A DNA stretch of 64,000 nt from Pseudorhodoplanes sp. (GCA_032027085.1 JAVSMS010000001.1:4751730-4815729), one strand, 5' to 3'. Positions 17,581 through 27,775 are shown, numbered from the stretch's first letter. Notes: generated by a model from the sequence alone, not told the origin. A program made the numbers and translations.

Positions 17581-17766
17581 TTAGCCCCGGATCGCCCAGA
17601 TCAGCAGCATGCCGATCACAGCCGAGCCGATGCCGACGATTCGCAGCGCCCCGTCCGGGGCCTCCAGCACGCTCGTCATGGCGCGCTTGGTCCATTCCGG
17701 GAAGGCGGCGAACAGCAATCCTTCCAGAACGAAGACGAGGCCGAGTGCGACGAAGAAATCGGACAT
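17581..17766 (-). CDS. DUF2065 (YjeT-like) membrane protein
   Basis: A 61-residue protein with two hydrophobic helices (FFVALGLVFVLEGLLFAAFP and GIGSAVIGMLLIWAIRG), starting at ATG 17766. It matches the DUF2065/YjeT family, typically found immediately after hflC as here (37 nt downstream). Its function is unknown. The position suggests a small partner of the HflKC/FtsH membrane complex. Confidence 0.85.
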   Translation of the reverse strand: MSDFFVALGLVFVLEGLLFAAFPEWTKRAMTSVLEAPDGALRIVGIGSAVIGMLLIWAIRG

Positions 17767-17803
17767 CCGCAAATCCGTGCGCACCCGCCCCCGTTCCGAA
17801 GGC

Positions 17804-18724
17804 TCAGCGTGGCTGGCCGGACTGTGCCGGCGCAGCAGCCGCGCCGTCACGCGGTTTTCCACTCGGGTCCGTGAAATAGCGGAAGAAATCCGAATCCGGC
17901 TTCAGCACCATACGGGTATCGTTGCTGCGCAGGCCCGCTTCATAGGCTTGCATCGACCTGTAGAAGGAAAAGAAGTCGGCGTCGCGGCCGAACGCCTGGG
18001 CAAAGATGCGGTTACGCTCGGCATCCCCCTCGCCGCGGATCTGCTCAGACTGGGATGTTGCTTCCGCGATCAGCACCGTGACGTCGCGATCAGCGCGCGA
18101 TCGGATTTCCTGGGCGCGCTGGTTGCCCTGCGCGCGGAACTCGGCGGCTTCCCGCTGGCGTTCGGTCTGCATGCGCTGATACACCGCCTGACTGTTCTGC
18201 TCGGGGAGATCGGCGCGTCGGATACGGACATCCACCACGTTGATGCCGTAACGCTCCGCCTCGCGATCGAGCTGCTCGCGAATCCGGCCCATGAGGGCGC
18301 TGCGATCATCGCGCACCAGCGCCTGGAACGAGGATTCGCCGAGCACGCGGCGGAGCGCCGAATTCAGCAATTGCGAAAGCTGGGCGTTGGCGCCCTGAAC
18401 GGTTCCGATCGCCTGATAGAAGCGCAGCGGATCGGTGATCTGATAGCGCGCAAAGGCGTCCACGACGAGGCGCTTCTGGTCCGAAGCAATGACTTCCTGC
18501 GCCGGATTTTCAAGATCGAGAATGCGCTTGTCGACGAAGATCACATTGTCGATGAAGGGCATCTTGAAATGCAGCCCGGCCTCCTTGATCACCGCACGCG
18601 GCTCACCAAAGCGCAGAACCAGTGCCTGGCGCGTCTCATAGACAGAGAACATTGCGCTGTAGCCGACGATCGCGGCGACGGCGATGATAACGAGGACGAC
18701 CCCTCCGGCAATTCCGAGCCTCAT
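17804..18724 (-). CDS. hflC: HflC, modulator of FtsH protease
   Basis: A 306-residue SPFH/prohibitin-domain protein: one N-terminal transmembrane helix (VVLVIIAVAAIVGYSAMFSV), an SPFH domain from about residue 25, and an Ala/Glu/Arg-rich coiled coil (RQREAAEFRAQGNQRAQEI). With HflK it forms a ring around FtsH. Its start overlaps the hflK stop by four bases, so they are co-translated. The C-terminus is Ala/Pro/Gln rich. Confidence 0.96.
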   Translation of the reverse strand: MRLGIAGGVVLVIIAVAAIVGYSAMFSVYETRQALVLRFGEPRAVIKEAGLHFKMPFIDNVIFVDKRILDLENPAQEVIASDQKRLVVDAFARYQITDPLRFYQAIGTVQGANAQLSQLLNSALRRVLGESSFQALVRDDRSALMGRIREQLDREAERYGINVVDVRIRRADLPEQNSQAVYQRMQTERQREAAEFRAQGNQRAQEIRSRADRDVTVLIAEATSQSEQIRGEGDAERNRIFAQAFGRDADFFSFYRSMQAYEAGLRSNDTRMVLKPDSDFFRYFTDPSGKPRDGAAAAPAQSGQPR

Positions 18725-19869
18725 TGGGCGACTCCCGTGCGGCGCTGCGGCTGCTGCGGAGCGGCCTGCGGGCGCGTTAATTCGTTAAGCGGAAGATAAG
18801 GCACGACACCGCCATTGCCGACGCCGGCATCCAGGATGATCTTGTCGGTGCCGCCAAACAGCCGCTCCATGGTTTCGAGATACATGCGCTGACGCGTGAC
18901 CTGCGGCGCCTTGGCATATTCCTCATAGACTTTCAGGAAGCGCGCAGTCTGACCGGTCGCTTCCGCCACCGTCTGCTCGCGATAGGCCTCGGCAGCCTGC
19001 AGAATCTGCGCAACACGCCCGCGCGCCTCCGGGACGACGCGGTTGGCATAGGTCTGCGCTTCATTCTGCGCGCGTTCGAGGTCGGCACGGGCCGCCTGCA
19101 CGTCGCGGAATGCGTCGATCACCTGCGCAGGCGGGTCGACTTTCTGCATCTGCACCTGGGTAATCAGAATGCCCGCTCGATATTCATCGAGCGTCTTCTG
19201 CATGAGTTCGTGGACCGCATTTTCAATGTTCTGACGATTCACCGTGAGAACTGACTGAATGTTGGAACGGCCGATCACCTCGCGCATCGCGCTTTCCGCA
19301 ACCGCCTTCACCGTGCCTTCCGGATTCTGGATATTGAAAAGGAACTTGCCCGCTTCGCCCGGCCCCGGCTTGATTTTCCAGAACGCGGTGAAGTCGACGT
19401 CGACGATGTTCTCGTCGCCGGTCAGCATCAGGCTCTCTTCCGGCACGTCGCGCGAAGCGGTCCCGCGGCGAGCGTCATCGACAGTGCGCATGCCGACGGT
19501 GATCGCGCTGATGCGCTCGATATTGGGCTTCAGAACGGTCTCGATCGGATACGGCAGATGATAGCCCCATCCGGCCGGAACATCGCGAACATATTTGCCA
19601 AAGCGGAGGACGACGCCCTGTTCTCCGGGTTGAACGATGAAAAAGCCGGAAATGCCCCAAACCAGAAGGCCGAGCAACGCCAGCAGCAAAATTCCGCGGC
19701 CGCCGAGATTCCCGCCGGGAAAGACATTCTTCAGCTTGTCCTGGCTCCGGCGCAGAAGATCTTCGAGATCGGGCGGCGTAGAGCCTCCCGACGACTGAGG
19801 ACCGGACCCCCACGGCCCCTTGGGACCCGAACCCCAAGGCCCGCCCTGATTGCTCCACGGCATCGACAC
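18721..19869 (-). CDS. hflK: HflK, modulator of FtsH protease
   Basis: A 382-residue SPFH protein. It starts with the Gly/Pro/Trp-rich region typical of HflK (MPWSNQGGPWGSGPKGPWGS). A membrane helix (ILLLALLGLLVWGISGFFIV) is followed by the SPFH domain and coiled coil. Together with HflC it regulates the FtsH protease in the inner membrane. It lies 88 nt after folA on the same strand and leads the hflK-hflC-DUF2065-degP set. Confidence 0.96.
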   Translation of the reverse strand: MSMPWSNQGGPWGSGPKGPWGSGPQSSGGSTPPDLEDLLRRSQDKLKNVFPGGNLGGRGILLLALLGLLVWGISGFFIVQPGEQGVVLRFGKYVRDVPAGWGYHLPYPIETVLKPNIERISAITVGMRTVDDARRGTASRDVPEESLMLTGDENIVDVDFTAFWKIKPGPGEAGKFLFNIQNPEGTVKAVAESAMREVIGRSNIQSVLTVNRQNIENAVHELMQKTLDEYRAGILITQVQMQKVDPPAQVIDAFRDVQAARADLERAQNEAQTYANRVVPEARGRVAQILQAAEAYREQTVAEATGQTARFLKVYEEYAKAPQVTRQRMYLETMERLFGGTDKIILDAGVGNGGVVPYLPLNELTRPQAAPQQPQRRTGVAQ

Positions 19870-19956
19870 ATCTCCTTGAGCAGTACCGGTTTTCGGCCGG
19901 CAGCCCTGTTCCGGCCCGGGGTTATAGGGGAGCGGACGCTCCCTTACAACGCGCGT

Positions 19957-20502
19957 TCATGACGCGCCCGAGCGCTCATAGGTCACGAAACTAAAGCCAT
20001 AATCGTCGTCGGGACCCTTTGGCTGCGGGCGGCGCTCGATTTCGCGCCACAACGTCGGATCGATTTCAGGCAGATAAGTATCACCCTCGGGTTTTGCATG
20101 CACCTCCGTGACCAGCAAACGGTTAGCGAAAGGCAGCGTCTGCCGGAAGATTTCGGTCCCGCCGATGATGGCGATCGAGTCCGCGTTCCGGCGCAACGCG
20201 TCTCCGCGGGCAGTTTCCAGCGCTTTGGCGACATCGGCGGCAACCACAACGCCCGGCGCTGTATAGCCCTGGTCCCGGGTCACGACTATGTTGGTTCGTT
20301 GCGGCAATGGCCGGCCGATCGACTCAAAGGTCTTGCGCCCCATGACAACCGGCCTGCCGACGGTGACGGAGCGGAAATATTTCAGGTCGGATCTGATCCG
20401 CCAGGGCAATGTATTGTTGCGCCCGATGACCCCGTTTTCGGCGACCGCCACGACGAGGATGATGTCGACGGGCCGTGACGCCGCCCCAGCGTTCTGGATC
20501 AC
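19957..20502 (-). CDS. folA: dihydrofolate reductase, GTG start
   Basis: A 181-residue enzyme that regenerates tetrahydrofolate with NADPH. It shows [40 protein letters not shown] and [14 protein letters not shown] place the start at GTG 20502, which overlaps the TGA of thyA as GTGA. No ATG lies in frame before the conserved start, and longer readings run through thyA without similarity. Pairing with thyA is functionally apt, since ThyA produces the dihydrofolate that FolA reduces. Confidence 0.94.
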   Translation of the reverse strand: MIQNAGAASRPVDIILVVAVAENGVIGRNNTLPWRIRSDLKYFRSVTVGRPVVMGRKTFESIGRPLPQRTNIVVTRDQGYTAPGVVVAADVAKALETARGDALRRNADSIAIIGGTEIFRQTLPFANRLLVTEVHAKPEGDTYLPEIDPTLWREIERRPQPKGPDDDYGFSFVTYERSGAS

Positions 20503-21293
20503 ACCGCAACCTCGGCCTTGATGTGCGGATGCGGGTCGTATCCTTCCAGCGCGAAATCTTCGTAGCGGAAGGCGAACAGGTCTTTCACATCCGGATTGAT
20601 CCTCATCGTCGGCAGTGCGCGCGGCGCGCGCGACAATTGCAGATGCGCCTGCTCGACGTGATTGAGGTAAAGATGCGCATCGCCGAAAGTATGGATGAAT
20701 TCGCCGGGCTTCAAATCCGTCACCTGCGCCATCATCATCGTGAGAAGCGCATAGGACGCGATGTTGAACGGCACGCCCAGAAAGATGTCGGCCGACCGCT
20801 GATAGAGCTGACAGGACAGACGACCTCGGGCGACATAGAACTGGAACAGGCAGTGGCACGGCGGCAGCGCCATGCGATCGACATCGGCCGGATTCCAGGC
20901 GCTGACAATCAGCCGGCGCGAATCCGGATTGCGCTTGATGGCGGCGACCACGTTCGCCATCTGATCGATCGCGCCGCCGTCAGGCGCCGCCCATGAACGC
21001 CATTGCCGGCCGTAAACCGGGCCAAGATCGCCGTTCTCGTCCGCCCATTCGTCCCAGATACGGACGCCGTTCTCATTCAGATATTTGATATTGGTGTCGC
21101 CATTCAGGAACCAGAGCAGTTCATGAATTATGGATTTCAGATGCAGCTTCTTGGTCGTGACCAGCGGAAAGCCAATGGCGAGATCGAAACGCATCTGATG
21201 CCCGAATACCGACAACGTTCCTGTTCCGGTGCGGTCGCGCTTTTCCGTGCCGTCGGCAAGCACTTGCTCCATCAGTTCCAGATATTGCCGCAT
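20499..21293 (-). CDS. thyA: thymidylate synthase
   Basis: A 264-residue enzyme that methylates dUMP to dTMP using methylenetetrahydrofolate. It has the folate/dUMP region [18 protein letters not shown], the catalytic cysteine in [13 protein letters not shown] and the [18 protein letters not shown] motif. Length equals the E. coli enzyme. It is the first gene of a unit running into folA and probably hflK. Confidence 0.98.
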   Translation of the reverse strand: MRQYLELMEQVLADGTEKRDRTGTGTLSVFGHQMRFDLAIGFPLVTTKKLHLKSIIHELLWFLNGDTNIKYLNENGVRIWDEWADENGDLGPVYGRQWRSWAAPDGGAIDQMANVVAAIKRNPDSRRLIVSAWNPADVDRMALPPCHCLFQFYVARGRLSCQLYQRSADIFLGVPFNIASYALLTMMMAQVTDLKPGEFIHTFGDAHLYLNHVEQAHLQLSRAPRALPTMRINPDVKDLFAFRYEDFALEGYDPHPHIKAEVAV

Positions 21294-21386
21294 GGCGGCG
21301 CCTCGCTCACTCGATTCGGCTGTTCAGCATATAATGCCGGGTCAGGATTGGAACAAACAGCGACTTTTTCAGGCTGATTGCAGCAA

Positions 21387-21410
21387 AAGGGCGGCCTTTC
21401 AGCCGCCCTT
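21387..21410 (-). terminator. terminator after tctC
   Basis: On the minus strand AAGGGCGGC-TGAAAG-GCCGCCCTT continues into TTGC, giving a nine-bp stem with a short T-run, 28 nt after the tctC stop. Confidence 0.75.
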
Positions 21411-21437
21411 CAACAAGTTCTTTCTTGTTGATCCCGC

Positions 21438-22424
21438 TTACTGCGAAATGCCGGACGCCTTGATGATCGGCGACCATCTGTCGATTTCGCTGCTCACAAG
21501 CTTCGCCAGCGCCTCCTGACCGCGGCGATCCTTGCCGGGAATATCACTGCCGAGGTCAAGCAGCCGCTTGCGGACACCTTGGTCATCCAGGGCCTTGTCG
21601 AGCGCAGCACTGAGCTTGTCCAGTACTGGCTTCGGAGTGCCTTTGGGCGCGAACAATGCATTCCAGGCAACAGCTTGAAATTCCGGCATTCCCGCTTCCT
21701 TCGTGGTCGGAACATCCGGGAGAGCCGGATTGCGCTCAGGCGTTCCTATGGAATAGGCCTTGATATTCCCGGCCTTGATCTGCGGGACAAGATTGACGAT
21801 CTGATCGCACATGTAATCGACCTGTCCGGCGACCAGCGCATTCAGCGCCGGACCAGTGCCCTGGAACGGGATCGCCGTCGGTTTCACCTTCATGATCGAA
21901 TTCAGCAGCAGGCATGTTGTGAACGACACCGAGCCAACGCCGGCATGCGCCATGTTCATCTTGTCGGTATTCGCCTTAACGTAAGCGACGAATTCCTTCA
22001 GGTCCTTCGCAGGAAAGTCCTTCCTGGCGACGATCAGCACCGGCGTGCCGGCTGCGAGCCCGATCGGCTCGAAATCCTTCGAGGGGTGATAGGCGAGCTT
22101 GGGATAGAGCGCGACTGAGGCCGCGTGCGTACCCATATGCCCCATGATGATGGTGTAACCATCGTTGGTCGCCCGCATGGCACGGGTCGATGCGGTTGTC
22201 CCGCCGGCGCCGACGACGTTTTCGATCACCAATTGCTGGCCAAGCGTCTTGGACATGTGGTCGCCAACGATGCGCGAGACAATGTCGGTCGGGCCGCCGG
22301 CAGCAAAGGGAACGATCAGCGTGATTGGGCGTGCAGGATAGTCGGCCTGGGCGGCGGCCGGAACAGCATTCGAAAGAATCAGGGCACCAGCCATAAGTCC
22401 GGCCAGCCGAGACACAAGACGCAT
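21438..22424 (-). CDS. tctC: TctC/Bug-family tricarboxylate-type binding protein
   Basis: A 328-residue periplasmic receptor of the tripartite tricarboxylate transporter family: signal peptide MRLVSRLAGLMAGALILSNA, then YPARPITLIVPFAAGGPTDI and the VIENVVGAGGTTAS motif. ATG 22424 is preferred over ATG 22430 because GGGAG abuts the latter but is six nt from the former. It lies downstream of tctB and tctA, so this looks like a complete transporter. The ligand (citrate, other carboxylates or small aromatics) is undetermined. Confidence 0.92.
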   Translation of the reverse strand: MRLVSRLAGLMAGALILSNAVPAAAQADYPARPITLIVPFAAGGPTDIVSRIVGDHMSKTLGQQLVIENVVGAGGTTASTRAMRATNDGYTIIMGHMGTHAASVALYPKLAYHPSKDFEPIGLAAGTPVLIVARKDFPAKDLKEFVAYVKANTDKMNMAHAGVGSVSFTTCLLLNSIMKVKPTAIPFQGTGPALNALVAGQVDYMCDQIVNLVPQIKAGNIKAYSIGTPERNPALPDVPTTKEAGMPEFQAVAWNALFAPKGTPKPVLDKLSAALDKALDDQGVRKRLLDLGSDIPGKDRRGQEALAKLVSSEIDRWSPIIKASGISQ

Positions 22425-22578
22425 AGTCATCTCCCAAGGGGTGACGGAACCCAATAACGCCACGGAATGCGGCGTTAAACGGCAACGCAAATAGCGAAGG
22501 CCGGCGAAATCCGCCAGCCTTGTGCGTGTTTCGACTTATTAGCTCTTAGGCTGAATCAAACGAGATACGGTAAGTTCC

Positions 22579-24081
22579 TTACTCGACGAAAACCTCGTCG
22601 CGCTTCTTCCGTATCGCCGGCATCACGGAAAGAAGGAGAAGAATCGTGGCGACCGCAAGCAGCGCGCCGGAGATCGGACGGGTCAGGAATACCGTCGGAT
22701 CGCCACGCCCGATCAGCATGGCGCGACGCAGGTTCTCTTCCATCAATGGTCCGAGCACAAAGCCGAGCAGCATGGGGGCCGGCTCGAAATCGTGCTTCAC
22801 CAGCCAATAGCCGACCATGGCAAAGGCGGCAGTCATGTAGACGTCGGCCGGCGCGTTGTTCACCGAATAGACGCCGATGCAGCAGAACACGAGGATCATC
22901 GGATAGAGGTGACGATACGGCACGCGCAACAGCCGAACCCACAGGCCGACCAACGGAAGATTGATGACCACCAGCATCAGATTGCCGAGCCACATCGAGG
23001 CGATCATGCCCCAGAACAGGTCCGGTTGTTTGGTCATGACCTGCGGGCCCGGCACGATGCCGTGAATGGTCATGGCGCCCACCATCAGCGCCATCACGGC
23101 GTTCGGCGGAATGCCGAGGGTCAGCAGAGGAATGAACGAGGTTTGCGACGCCGCATTGTTGGCCGACTCGGGCCCGGCAACGCCCTCGATAGCGCCGCGA
23201 CCGAACCGGCTCGGATCCTTGGAGATCTTTTTCTCGAACGTATAGGAAGCAAAGGCGGCGATGATGGATCCGCCGCCCGGCAGAATACCGACACAAGAGC
23301 CGAGCAGCGTTCCGCGCCCGATAGCCGGCGCCGCCGCCTTTAGATCGGCGCGCGTCGGCATCAGACCGGTGATCTTGCTCTCAACGATCGCACGATTGTG
23401 CGTTTGTTCAAGATTGCGCAGGACTTCGGCAAAGCCGAAGACGCCCATGGCGACGACGGCGAAGTTGATGCCGTCGGCCAGTTCCGGAATGTTGAAGTTC
23501 ATGCGGCCGGCACCGGTTTCCAGATCCGAGCCGACCATCGAGAGCACGAGGCCGAACAGGATCATGGAAATCGCCTTCAGGACCGACCCCTTCGCCAGTA
23601 CGACGGCGAAGATGAGACCAAGCACCATCAGCGAGAAATATTCCGCCGGTCCGAACAACAGCGCGACGTTGGTCAGCGGCGCAGCCAGCGCGGCGATCAC
23701 AACCGTGGCAACGCAACCGGCGAAGAATGAACCGAGCGCCGCAATCGCCAGCGCAGGGCCGGCTCGGCCCTGCTTTGCCATCTGGAAGCCGTCCAGCGTC
23801 GTCACCACGGCTGCTGATTCACCCGGAATATTGACCAGAATGGCCGTGGTGGAGCCGCCATACATTGCACCGTAATAAATGCCGGCGAGCATAATGAGGG
23901 CGCCGACCGGCGGCAGTCCGTAGGTGATCGGCAACAGCATGGCGATGGTCGCGACCGGGCCGATGCCCGGCAACACGCCGATCAGGGTGCCGACCAGCGC
24001 GCCGACCAAACACAGCATGAGGTTGGTGGGCGTGACTGCGACGCTCAGGCCGAACGCGATATTGCTGAGAAGATCAAGCAT
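22579..24081 (-). CDS. tctA: TctA, large membrane subunit of tripartite tricarboxylate transporter
   Basis: A 500-residue membrane protein with about twelve hydrophobic helices. It has the family motifs GVLPGIGPVATIAMLLPITY and GGSTTAILVNIPGESAAVVT, and a second SCVGILPGGGSIIAAFASYT. It forms the translocation pathway with TctB, whose gene ends six nt upstream. It ends 154 nt before tctC; the gap has only an imperfect hairpin (AAGGCCGGCG / CGCCAGCCTT near 22,490-22,535). Confidence 0.95.
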   Translation of the reverse strand: MLDLLSNIAFGLSVAVTPTNLMLCLVGALVGTLIGVLPGIGPVATIAMLLPITYGLPPVGALIMLAGIYYGAMYGGSTTAILVNIPGESAAVVTTLDGFQMAKQGRAGPALAIAALGSFFAGCVATVVIAALAAPLTNVALLFGPAEYFSLMVLGLIFAVVLAKGSVLKAISMILFGLVLSMVGSDLETGAGRMNFNIPELADGINFAVVAMGVFGFAEVLRNLEQTHNRAIVESKITGLMPTRADLKAAAPAIGRGTLLGSCVGILPGGGSIIAAFASYTFEKKISKDPSRFGRGAIEGVAGPESANNAASQTSFIPLLTLGIPPNAVMALMVGAMTIHGIVPGPQVMTKQPDLFWGMIASMWLGNLMLVVINLPLVGLWVRLLRVPYRHLYPMILVFCCIGVYSVNNAPADVYMTAAFAMVGYWLVKHDFEPAPMLLGFVLGPLMEENLRRAMLIGRGDPTVFLTRPISGALLAVATILLLLSVMPAIRKKRDEVFVE

Positions 24082-24087
24082 GACAGA

Positions 24088-24564
24088 TCAAAACCTCGGC
24101 CAGAGCTGCAACGGCAACTTCAGTCCATAGATAAAGAGAAACACGCAGAAGATCGTGAGGATGACGGCCCAGATCAGGCTCTGAAGCCAGCGGACTTCAT
24201 TGCTGGCGCCGGCTGCGATCATGATCGTGAGAAAAGCGGTGATCACCAGCCCGACCGGCCTGATGGCGGCCGCGAAGAACAACACCGATGCGATGAACAG
24301 GACCGGACCACGAAAGCCATATTTCTCCAAGGGCGGCCCGTCAGTCAGCACGGCCGTGACTGCGATCGCACCGCCGACGATGAGCAGCAATCCGGCAAAC
24401 AGTCGCGGCGCAGTGCCAGGTCCGAATGCAAATCCGCGCATGCCCGGAAGATCGCTGCCCGCCCACAGCGCGAACAATGCAAAGACCATCAGCACAAGGC
24501 CGCCGTAGAAATCTTGGGGATTACGGATCAGCTTGCGTGTGCCCGCGTGTTGCCCGTCGGCCAT
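24088..24564 (-). CDS. tctB: TctB, small membrane subunit of tripartite tricarboxylate transporter
   Basis: A 158-residue protein with four hydrophobic helices, starting MADGQHAGTRKLIRNPQDFY at ATG 24564 behind GGGTGGGAGG. The pattern of helix 1 (GGLVLMVFALFALWAGSDLP) followed by GTAPRLFAGLLLIVGGAI is that of TctB. It is the first gene of the tctBAC unit. Confidence 0.9.
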   Translation of the reverse strand: MADGQHAGTRKLIRNPQDFYGGLVLMVFALFALWAGSDLPGMRGFAFGPGTAPRLFAGLLLIVGGAIAVTAVLTDGPPLEKYGFRGPVLFIASVLFFAAAIRPVGLVITAFLTIMIAAGASNEVRWLQSLIWAVILTIFCVFLFIYGLKLPLQLWPRF

Positions 24565-24953
24565 CCTCCCACCCCTCTGGACTTTATGACAGTTTAGCGT
24601 TTTTCTAGCAGATCGACTTTGGGGACCGGAAGCAACTTTTATCAAGGCGTGCAAGGTAATCGGGCAGGCTCCGCGCGCCTCTGAAGCATGACAAATGTGT
24701 CTCTGCTTATGCGCGCCATGCGAGCGCCGCTGGCATTTATATTGTCACGGGCAATGCATGGCGACTGATCGCGCGCGGCTTGCGATTCGCGCGCATATGA
24801 TCCCCAATGTCCAAACAGCGAACGTTAAATGTTCAGTCGGACGGAGCAAACGGCGCCCGCCCTGTTTCGGAATGTGAACTCCGGCGCAAGCTCGCGCGCA
24901 GGCGCGGGCTCGTAGCCGCCCAGGATGGTCTTTTTTCCTCAACCATCCCTGCT
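24565..24953. other. intergenic region between tctB and ssrA
   Basis: About 390 nt without a convincing gene. It should contain the tctB promoter (minus) and the ssrA promoter (plus). TATATT at 24954-24959 fits a -10 box for a transcript starting near 24965. A Cys/Arg-rich open stretch here has no ribosome site and is probably spurious. Confidence 0.5.
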
Positions 24954-24959
24954 TATATT

Positions 24960-25280
24960 GAGACTGCCGGCGCAAGCCGGCTATGGCGATAAATGGCCGT
25001 CGCAATAAACCTTTCGGACCCGGGGGCAGTACCCGGCGCCTCCACCAGAGCCCAGCGCGGCTGAGTTCCGGCGGGGGCGAAATAGGATCGACGAGGGCGT
25101 AAAAGGCGTGCTTTTGCCCGGCATGGTTCCGCCGTTATCGGGCCATTCGTATAGTTGCCAACGACAACTATGCTCCGGTTGCTCAGGCTGCGTAAGGCAG
25201 TTTGATAGACCGATCTAAAGCCCTGGCGGGTTAAGCTCCGTCAGGCGGGGTTCGGGGGCACCTGGCAACAGAAGCCCCCA
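24960..25280 (+). ncRNA. ssrA: tmRNA, circularly permuted two-piece form
   Basis: The acceptor piece comes first and ends CGCCTCC-A-CCA (25037-25047). The coding piece begins GGGGGCG (25073-25079). The two pair as a 7-bp tRNA-like acceptor stem with a G-U at the third pair, the alanine identity element. The tag frame reads ANDNYAPVAQAA then TAA (about 25158-25196). The acceptor piece has a T-arm-like CCGGG...CCCGG. The intervening segment 25048-25072 is removed in known alphaproteobacterial tmRNAs. The RNA rescues stalled ribosomes and tags the peptides for ClpXP. Outer ends are estimated: the 5' end from the hairpin near 24968, the 3' end from the GGGGGC/GCCCCC stem near 25254-25279. Confidence 0.93.
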
Positions 25281-25368
25281 CTTTGTCTTCCGACTTTTTA
25301 TCGAAGCTGACGTTTGACGGCCGGGGCGTTAGCATCTGTGATGCGAATCTTCCGAACCGAAGGGCAAA

Positions 25369-25938
25369 ATGGCCGTCGATCACATCCGCTATGACCTGCT
25401 GGCCCAGGAGGCCCTGCGCGGGGTTGTCCGTCATGTCCTGGCCGATGCCGCCAGGAACGGCCTGCCCGGGGACCATCACTTCTATATTTCCTTCGATACC
25501 GGCGCCGAGGGCGTTCGCATCTCCTCGCGGCTGCGCGAGCAATATCCGGAAGAGATCACGATCATCTTGCAGCATCAGTTCTGGGATTTGAGTGTCACCG
25601 ACGAAGGCTTCGAGGTCGGCTTGTCGTTCGGCGGCGTTCCGGAGCGCCTGGTCGTGCCCTTTGCTGCAATCAAGGGTTTTTTCGATCCGTCCGTGCAGTT
25701 CGGCCTGCAATTCGAGACCATCGAACCCGGCGCGGACGCCACAGCGGACGTTGACGGCGACAAAAGCGAAACGCCCGCAACCGCCCCCCTTCCCCAGGTG
25801 ACATCCAACGGCGCCAAGCGGCCGGACCAGGAGAGCAAGTCGCCGGCCGACGCTCCCATCGATGAGACCCAAAGCGCGGAAGCCGCCAGCAAACCGAAGG
25901 GCGAAGTCGTGCGGCTCGATCGCTTCCGGAAAAAATAG
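25369..25938 (+). CDS. sspB: SspB, ClpXP adaptor for ssrA-tagged proteins
   Basis: A 189-residue alpha-type SspB. The tag-binding domain covers residues 1-120 (MAVDHIRYDLLAQEALRGVV, then FYISFDTGAEGVRISSRLRE and ITIILQHQFWDL). A long acidic and Ala/Pro-rich linker follows. The C-terminal peptide EVVRLDRFRKK would dock on the ClpX N-domain. It begins about 90 nt after the tmRNA gene, so the tagging RNA and the adaptor that delivers tagged proteins lie side by side. Confidence 0.93.
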   Translation: MAVDHIRYDLLAQEALRGVVRHVLADAARNGLPGDHHFYISFDTGAEGVRISSRLREQYPEEITIILQHQFWDLSVTDEGFEVGLSFGGVPERLVVPFAAIKGFFDPSVQFGLQFETIEPGADATADVDGDKSETPATAPLPQVTSNGAKRPDQESKSPADAPIDETQSAEAASKPKGEVVRLDRFRKK

Positions 25939-25968
25939 CCCGACAATCAACACGTGGACGCGGCGCCG

Positions 25969-27357
25969 ATGAAGACGCGGACGGAAAGCGACAGTTTCGG
26001 CCCGATAGAAGTTGCCGGTGACCGCCACTGGGGGGCCCAGACGGAACGCTCACGCAACAATTTCCGCATCGGCGATGAGCGCATGCCCACTGCGCTGGTG
26101 CGGGCACTGGCAATTGTCAAACGCGCCGCCGCAGAGACCAACGTGAAGCTCGGCACGCTGGACAGCAAACGCGGGCGCGCCATCGTGCAGGCCGCGCAGG
26201 AGGTGATCGACGGTAAGCTCGACGATCATTTTCCCCTGGTGGTCTGGCAGACGGGCTCCGGCACGCAAAGCAACATGAACGTCAATGAGGTGATTTCAAA
26301 CCGCGCGATCCAGATGCTCGGCGGCGAGCCCGGATCGAAAAATCCGGTGCATCCGAACGATCACGTCAACATGAGCCAGTCGTCGAACGACTCGTTCCCG
26401 ACCGCGATGCATATCGCCGCGGCGCAGGAGATCACGCAGCGTCTGCTGCCGGCGCTCGAACACCTGCATGCGGCGCTGGTGAAGAAGGAAAAGGAATTCG
26501 CCAGGATCGTGAAGATTGGGCGCACACACACACAGGATGCGACGCCGCTCACTCTGGGACAGGAATTTTCCGGCTATGCCGCGCAGGTGAAATCCGGCAT
26601 CGCGCGGGTCAAGATGGCGATGAAGGATCTTTATCCGCTGGCGCAAGGCGGCACCGCGGTTGGCACGGGCCTGAACGCCAAACCGCAATTCGCAAAGATG
26701 TTCGCGCAGCGTGTAGCCGATATCACGAAGCTGCCATTCGTCTCTGCGCCAAACAAATTCGAGGCGCTGGCGGCACATGACGCCTACGTCTTCGTGCACG
26801 GCGCGCTGAATGCGCTGGCGGCCGGACTGTTCAAGATCGCAAATGATATCCGCCTGCTCGGCTCAGGTCCGCGGTCAGGTCTTGGAGAACTGATCCTCCC
26901 GGAAAACGAGCCGGGCTCCTCGATCATGCCCGGCAAGGTCAACCCGACGCAGGCGGAGGCGTTGACCATGGTGTGCTGCCAGGTGTTCGGCAACCACACG
27001 ACCGTGACCATGGCGGCCAGCCAGGGGCATTTCGAGCTGAATGTCTATAAGCCCGTCTTGGCCTATTGCATGCTGCAATCGATTCGCCTTTTGGCCGACG
27101 CCAGCCGCTCTTTTACCGACAATTGCGTTGTCGGGATCAGGGCGGACGAAAAACGCATTAAGGAATTGATGGAGCGGTCCCTTATGCTGGTGACTGCGCT
27201 TGCTCCCAAAATCGGGTACGACAACGCCGCCAAAGTCGCAAAATTAGCGCACCAGCGCGGTACCACGCTGCGGGAAGAAGCCATTCGTGGCGGATTTGTG
27301 TCGGAAAAAGAGTTCGACCGCCTTGTGCGTCCGGAAAAAATGATCCGTCCCCACTAA
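25969..27357 (+). CDS. fumC: fumarase class II
   Basis: A 462-residue fumarate hydratase of the TCA cycle. Signature regions are [59 protein letters not shown] and [20 protein letters not shown], the last being the family PROSITE motif. I chose ATG 25969; a GTG at 25954 is also possible. It starts 30 nt after sspB. Confidence 0.97.
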   Translation: MKTRTESDSFGPIEVAGDRHWGAQTERSRNNFRIGDERMPTALVRALAIVKRAAAETNVKLGTLDSKRGRAIVQAAQEVIDGKLDDHFPLVVWQTGSGTQSNMNVNEVISNRAIQMLGGEPGSKNPVHPNDHVNMSQSSNDSFPTAMHIAAAQEITQRLLPALEHLHAALVKKEKEFARIVKIGRTHTQDATPLTLGQEFSGYAAQVKSGIARVKMAMKDLYPLAQGGTAVGTGLNAKPQFAKMFAQRVADITKLPFVSAPNKFEALAAHDAYVFVHGALNALAAGLFKIANDIRLLGSGPRSGLGELILPENEPGSSIMPGKVNPTQAEALTMVCCQVFGNHTTVTMAASQGHFELNVYKPVLAYCMLQSIRLLADASRSFTDNCVVGIRADEKRIKELMERSLMLVTALAPKIGYDNAAKVAKLAHQRGTTLREEAIRGGFVSEKEFDRLVRPEKMIRPH

Positions 27358-27526
27358 TAGTTTAAATGCAGCATTTCCGCTTAGGTTAAAAAAAACCGCA
27401 TAATTGTGCGCTGCGCAATTCCGCCTTTTCAACGCCACGCTGTTGGCGCAATCAACAGCCCGTATGTGCTTGTTGGAAGGGGCCCCAGGGGGTCCGTTCA
27501 TAACCGGTGCAAACCGGTCGATAACA

Positions 27527-27775
27527 ATGGGCGACGTTGTCAATCTTCGAGGAGTGCGTAAGCGAGCCGCCAAGCAACTGCGAGAGAAGCAGGCTGCGGA
27601 AAACCGGTTCACTCACGGCCGATCGAAGGAGGAGCGTGCGGCGGACAAAGCGCGCAACGACAAGGCAGCCCGCGATTTCGACCGGCACCGGCTAGAAAGC
27701 GGAGAGGCCAATGAAATCACCGGTCGTGAAGCGGTCCATCGTGATCGCAGGCCACAAGACGAGCGTGAGTCTTGA
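27527..27775 (+). CDS. DUF4169 protein
   Basis: An 82-residue, strongly charged protein starting MGDVVNLRGVRKRAAKQLRE and continuing KARNDKAARDFDRHRLE, the DUF4169 pattern. Function is unknown. It overlaps the following ribbon-helix-helix gene by 65 nt, so the pair is co-translated. Upstream at 27502-27518 lies ACCGGT-GCAA-ACCGGT, a possible operator. Confidence 0.8.
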   Translation: MGDVVNLRGVRKRAAKQLREKQAAENRFTHGRSKEERAADKARNDKAARDFDRHRLESGEANEITGREAVHRDRRPQDERES

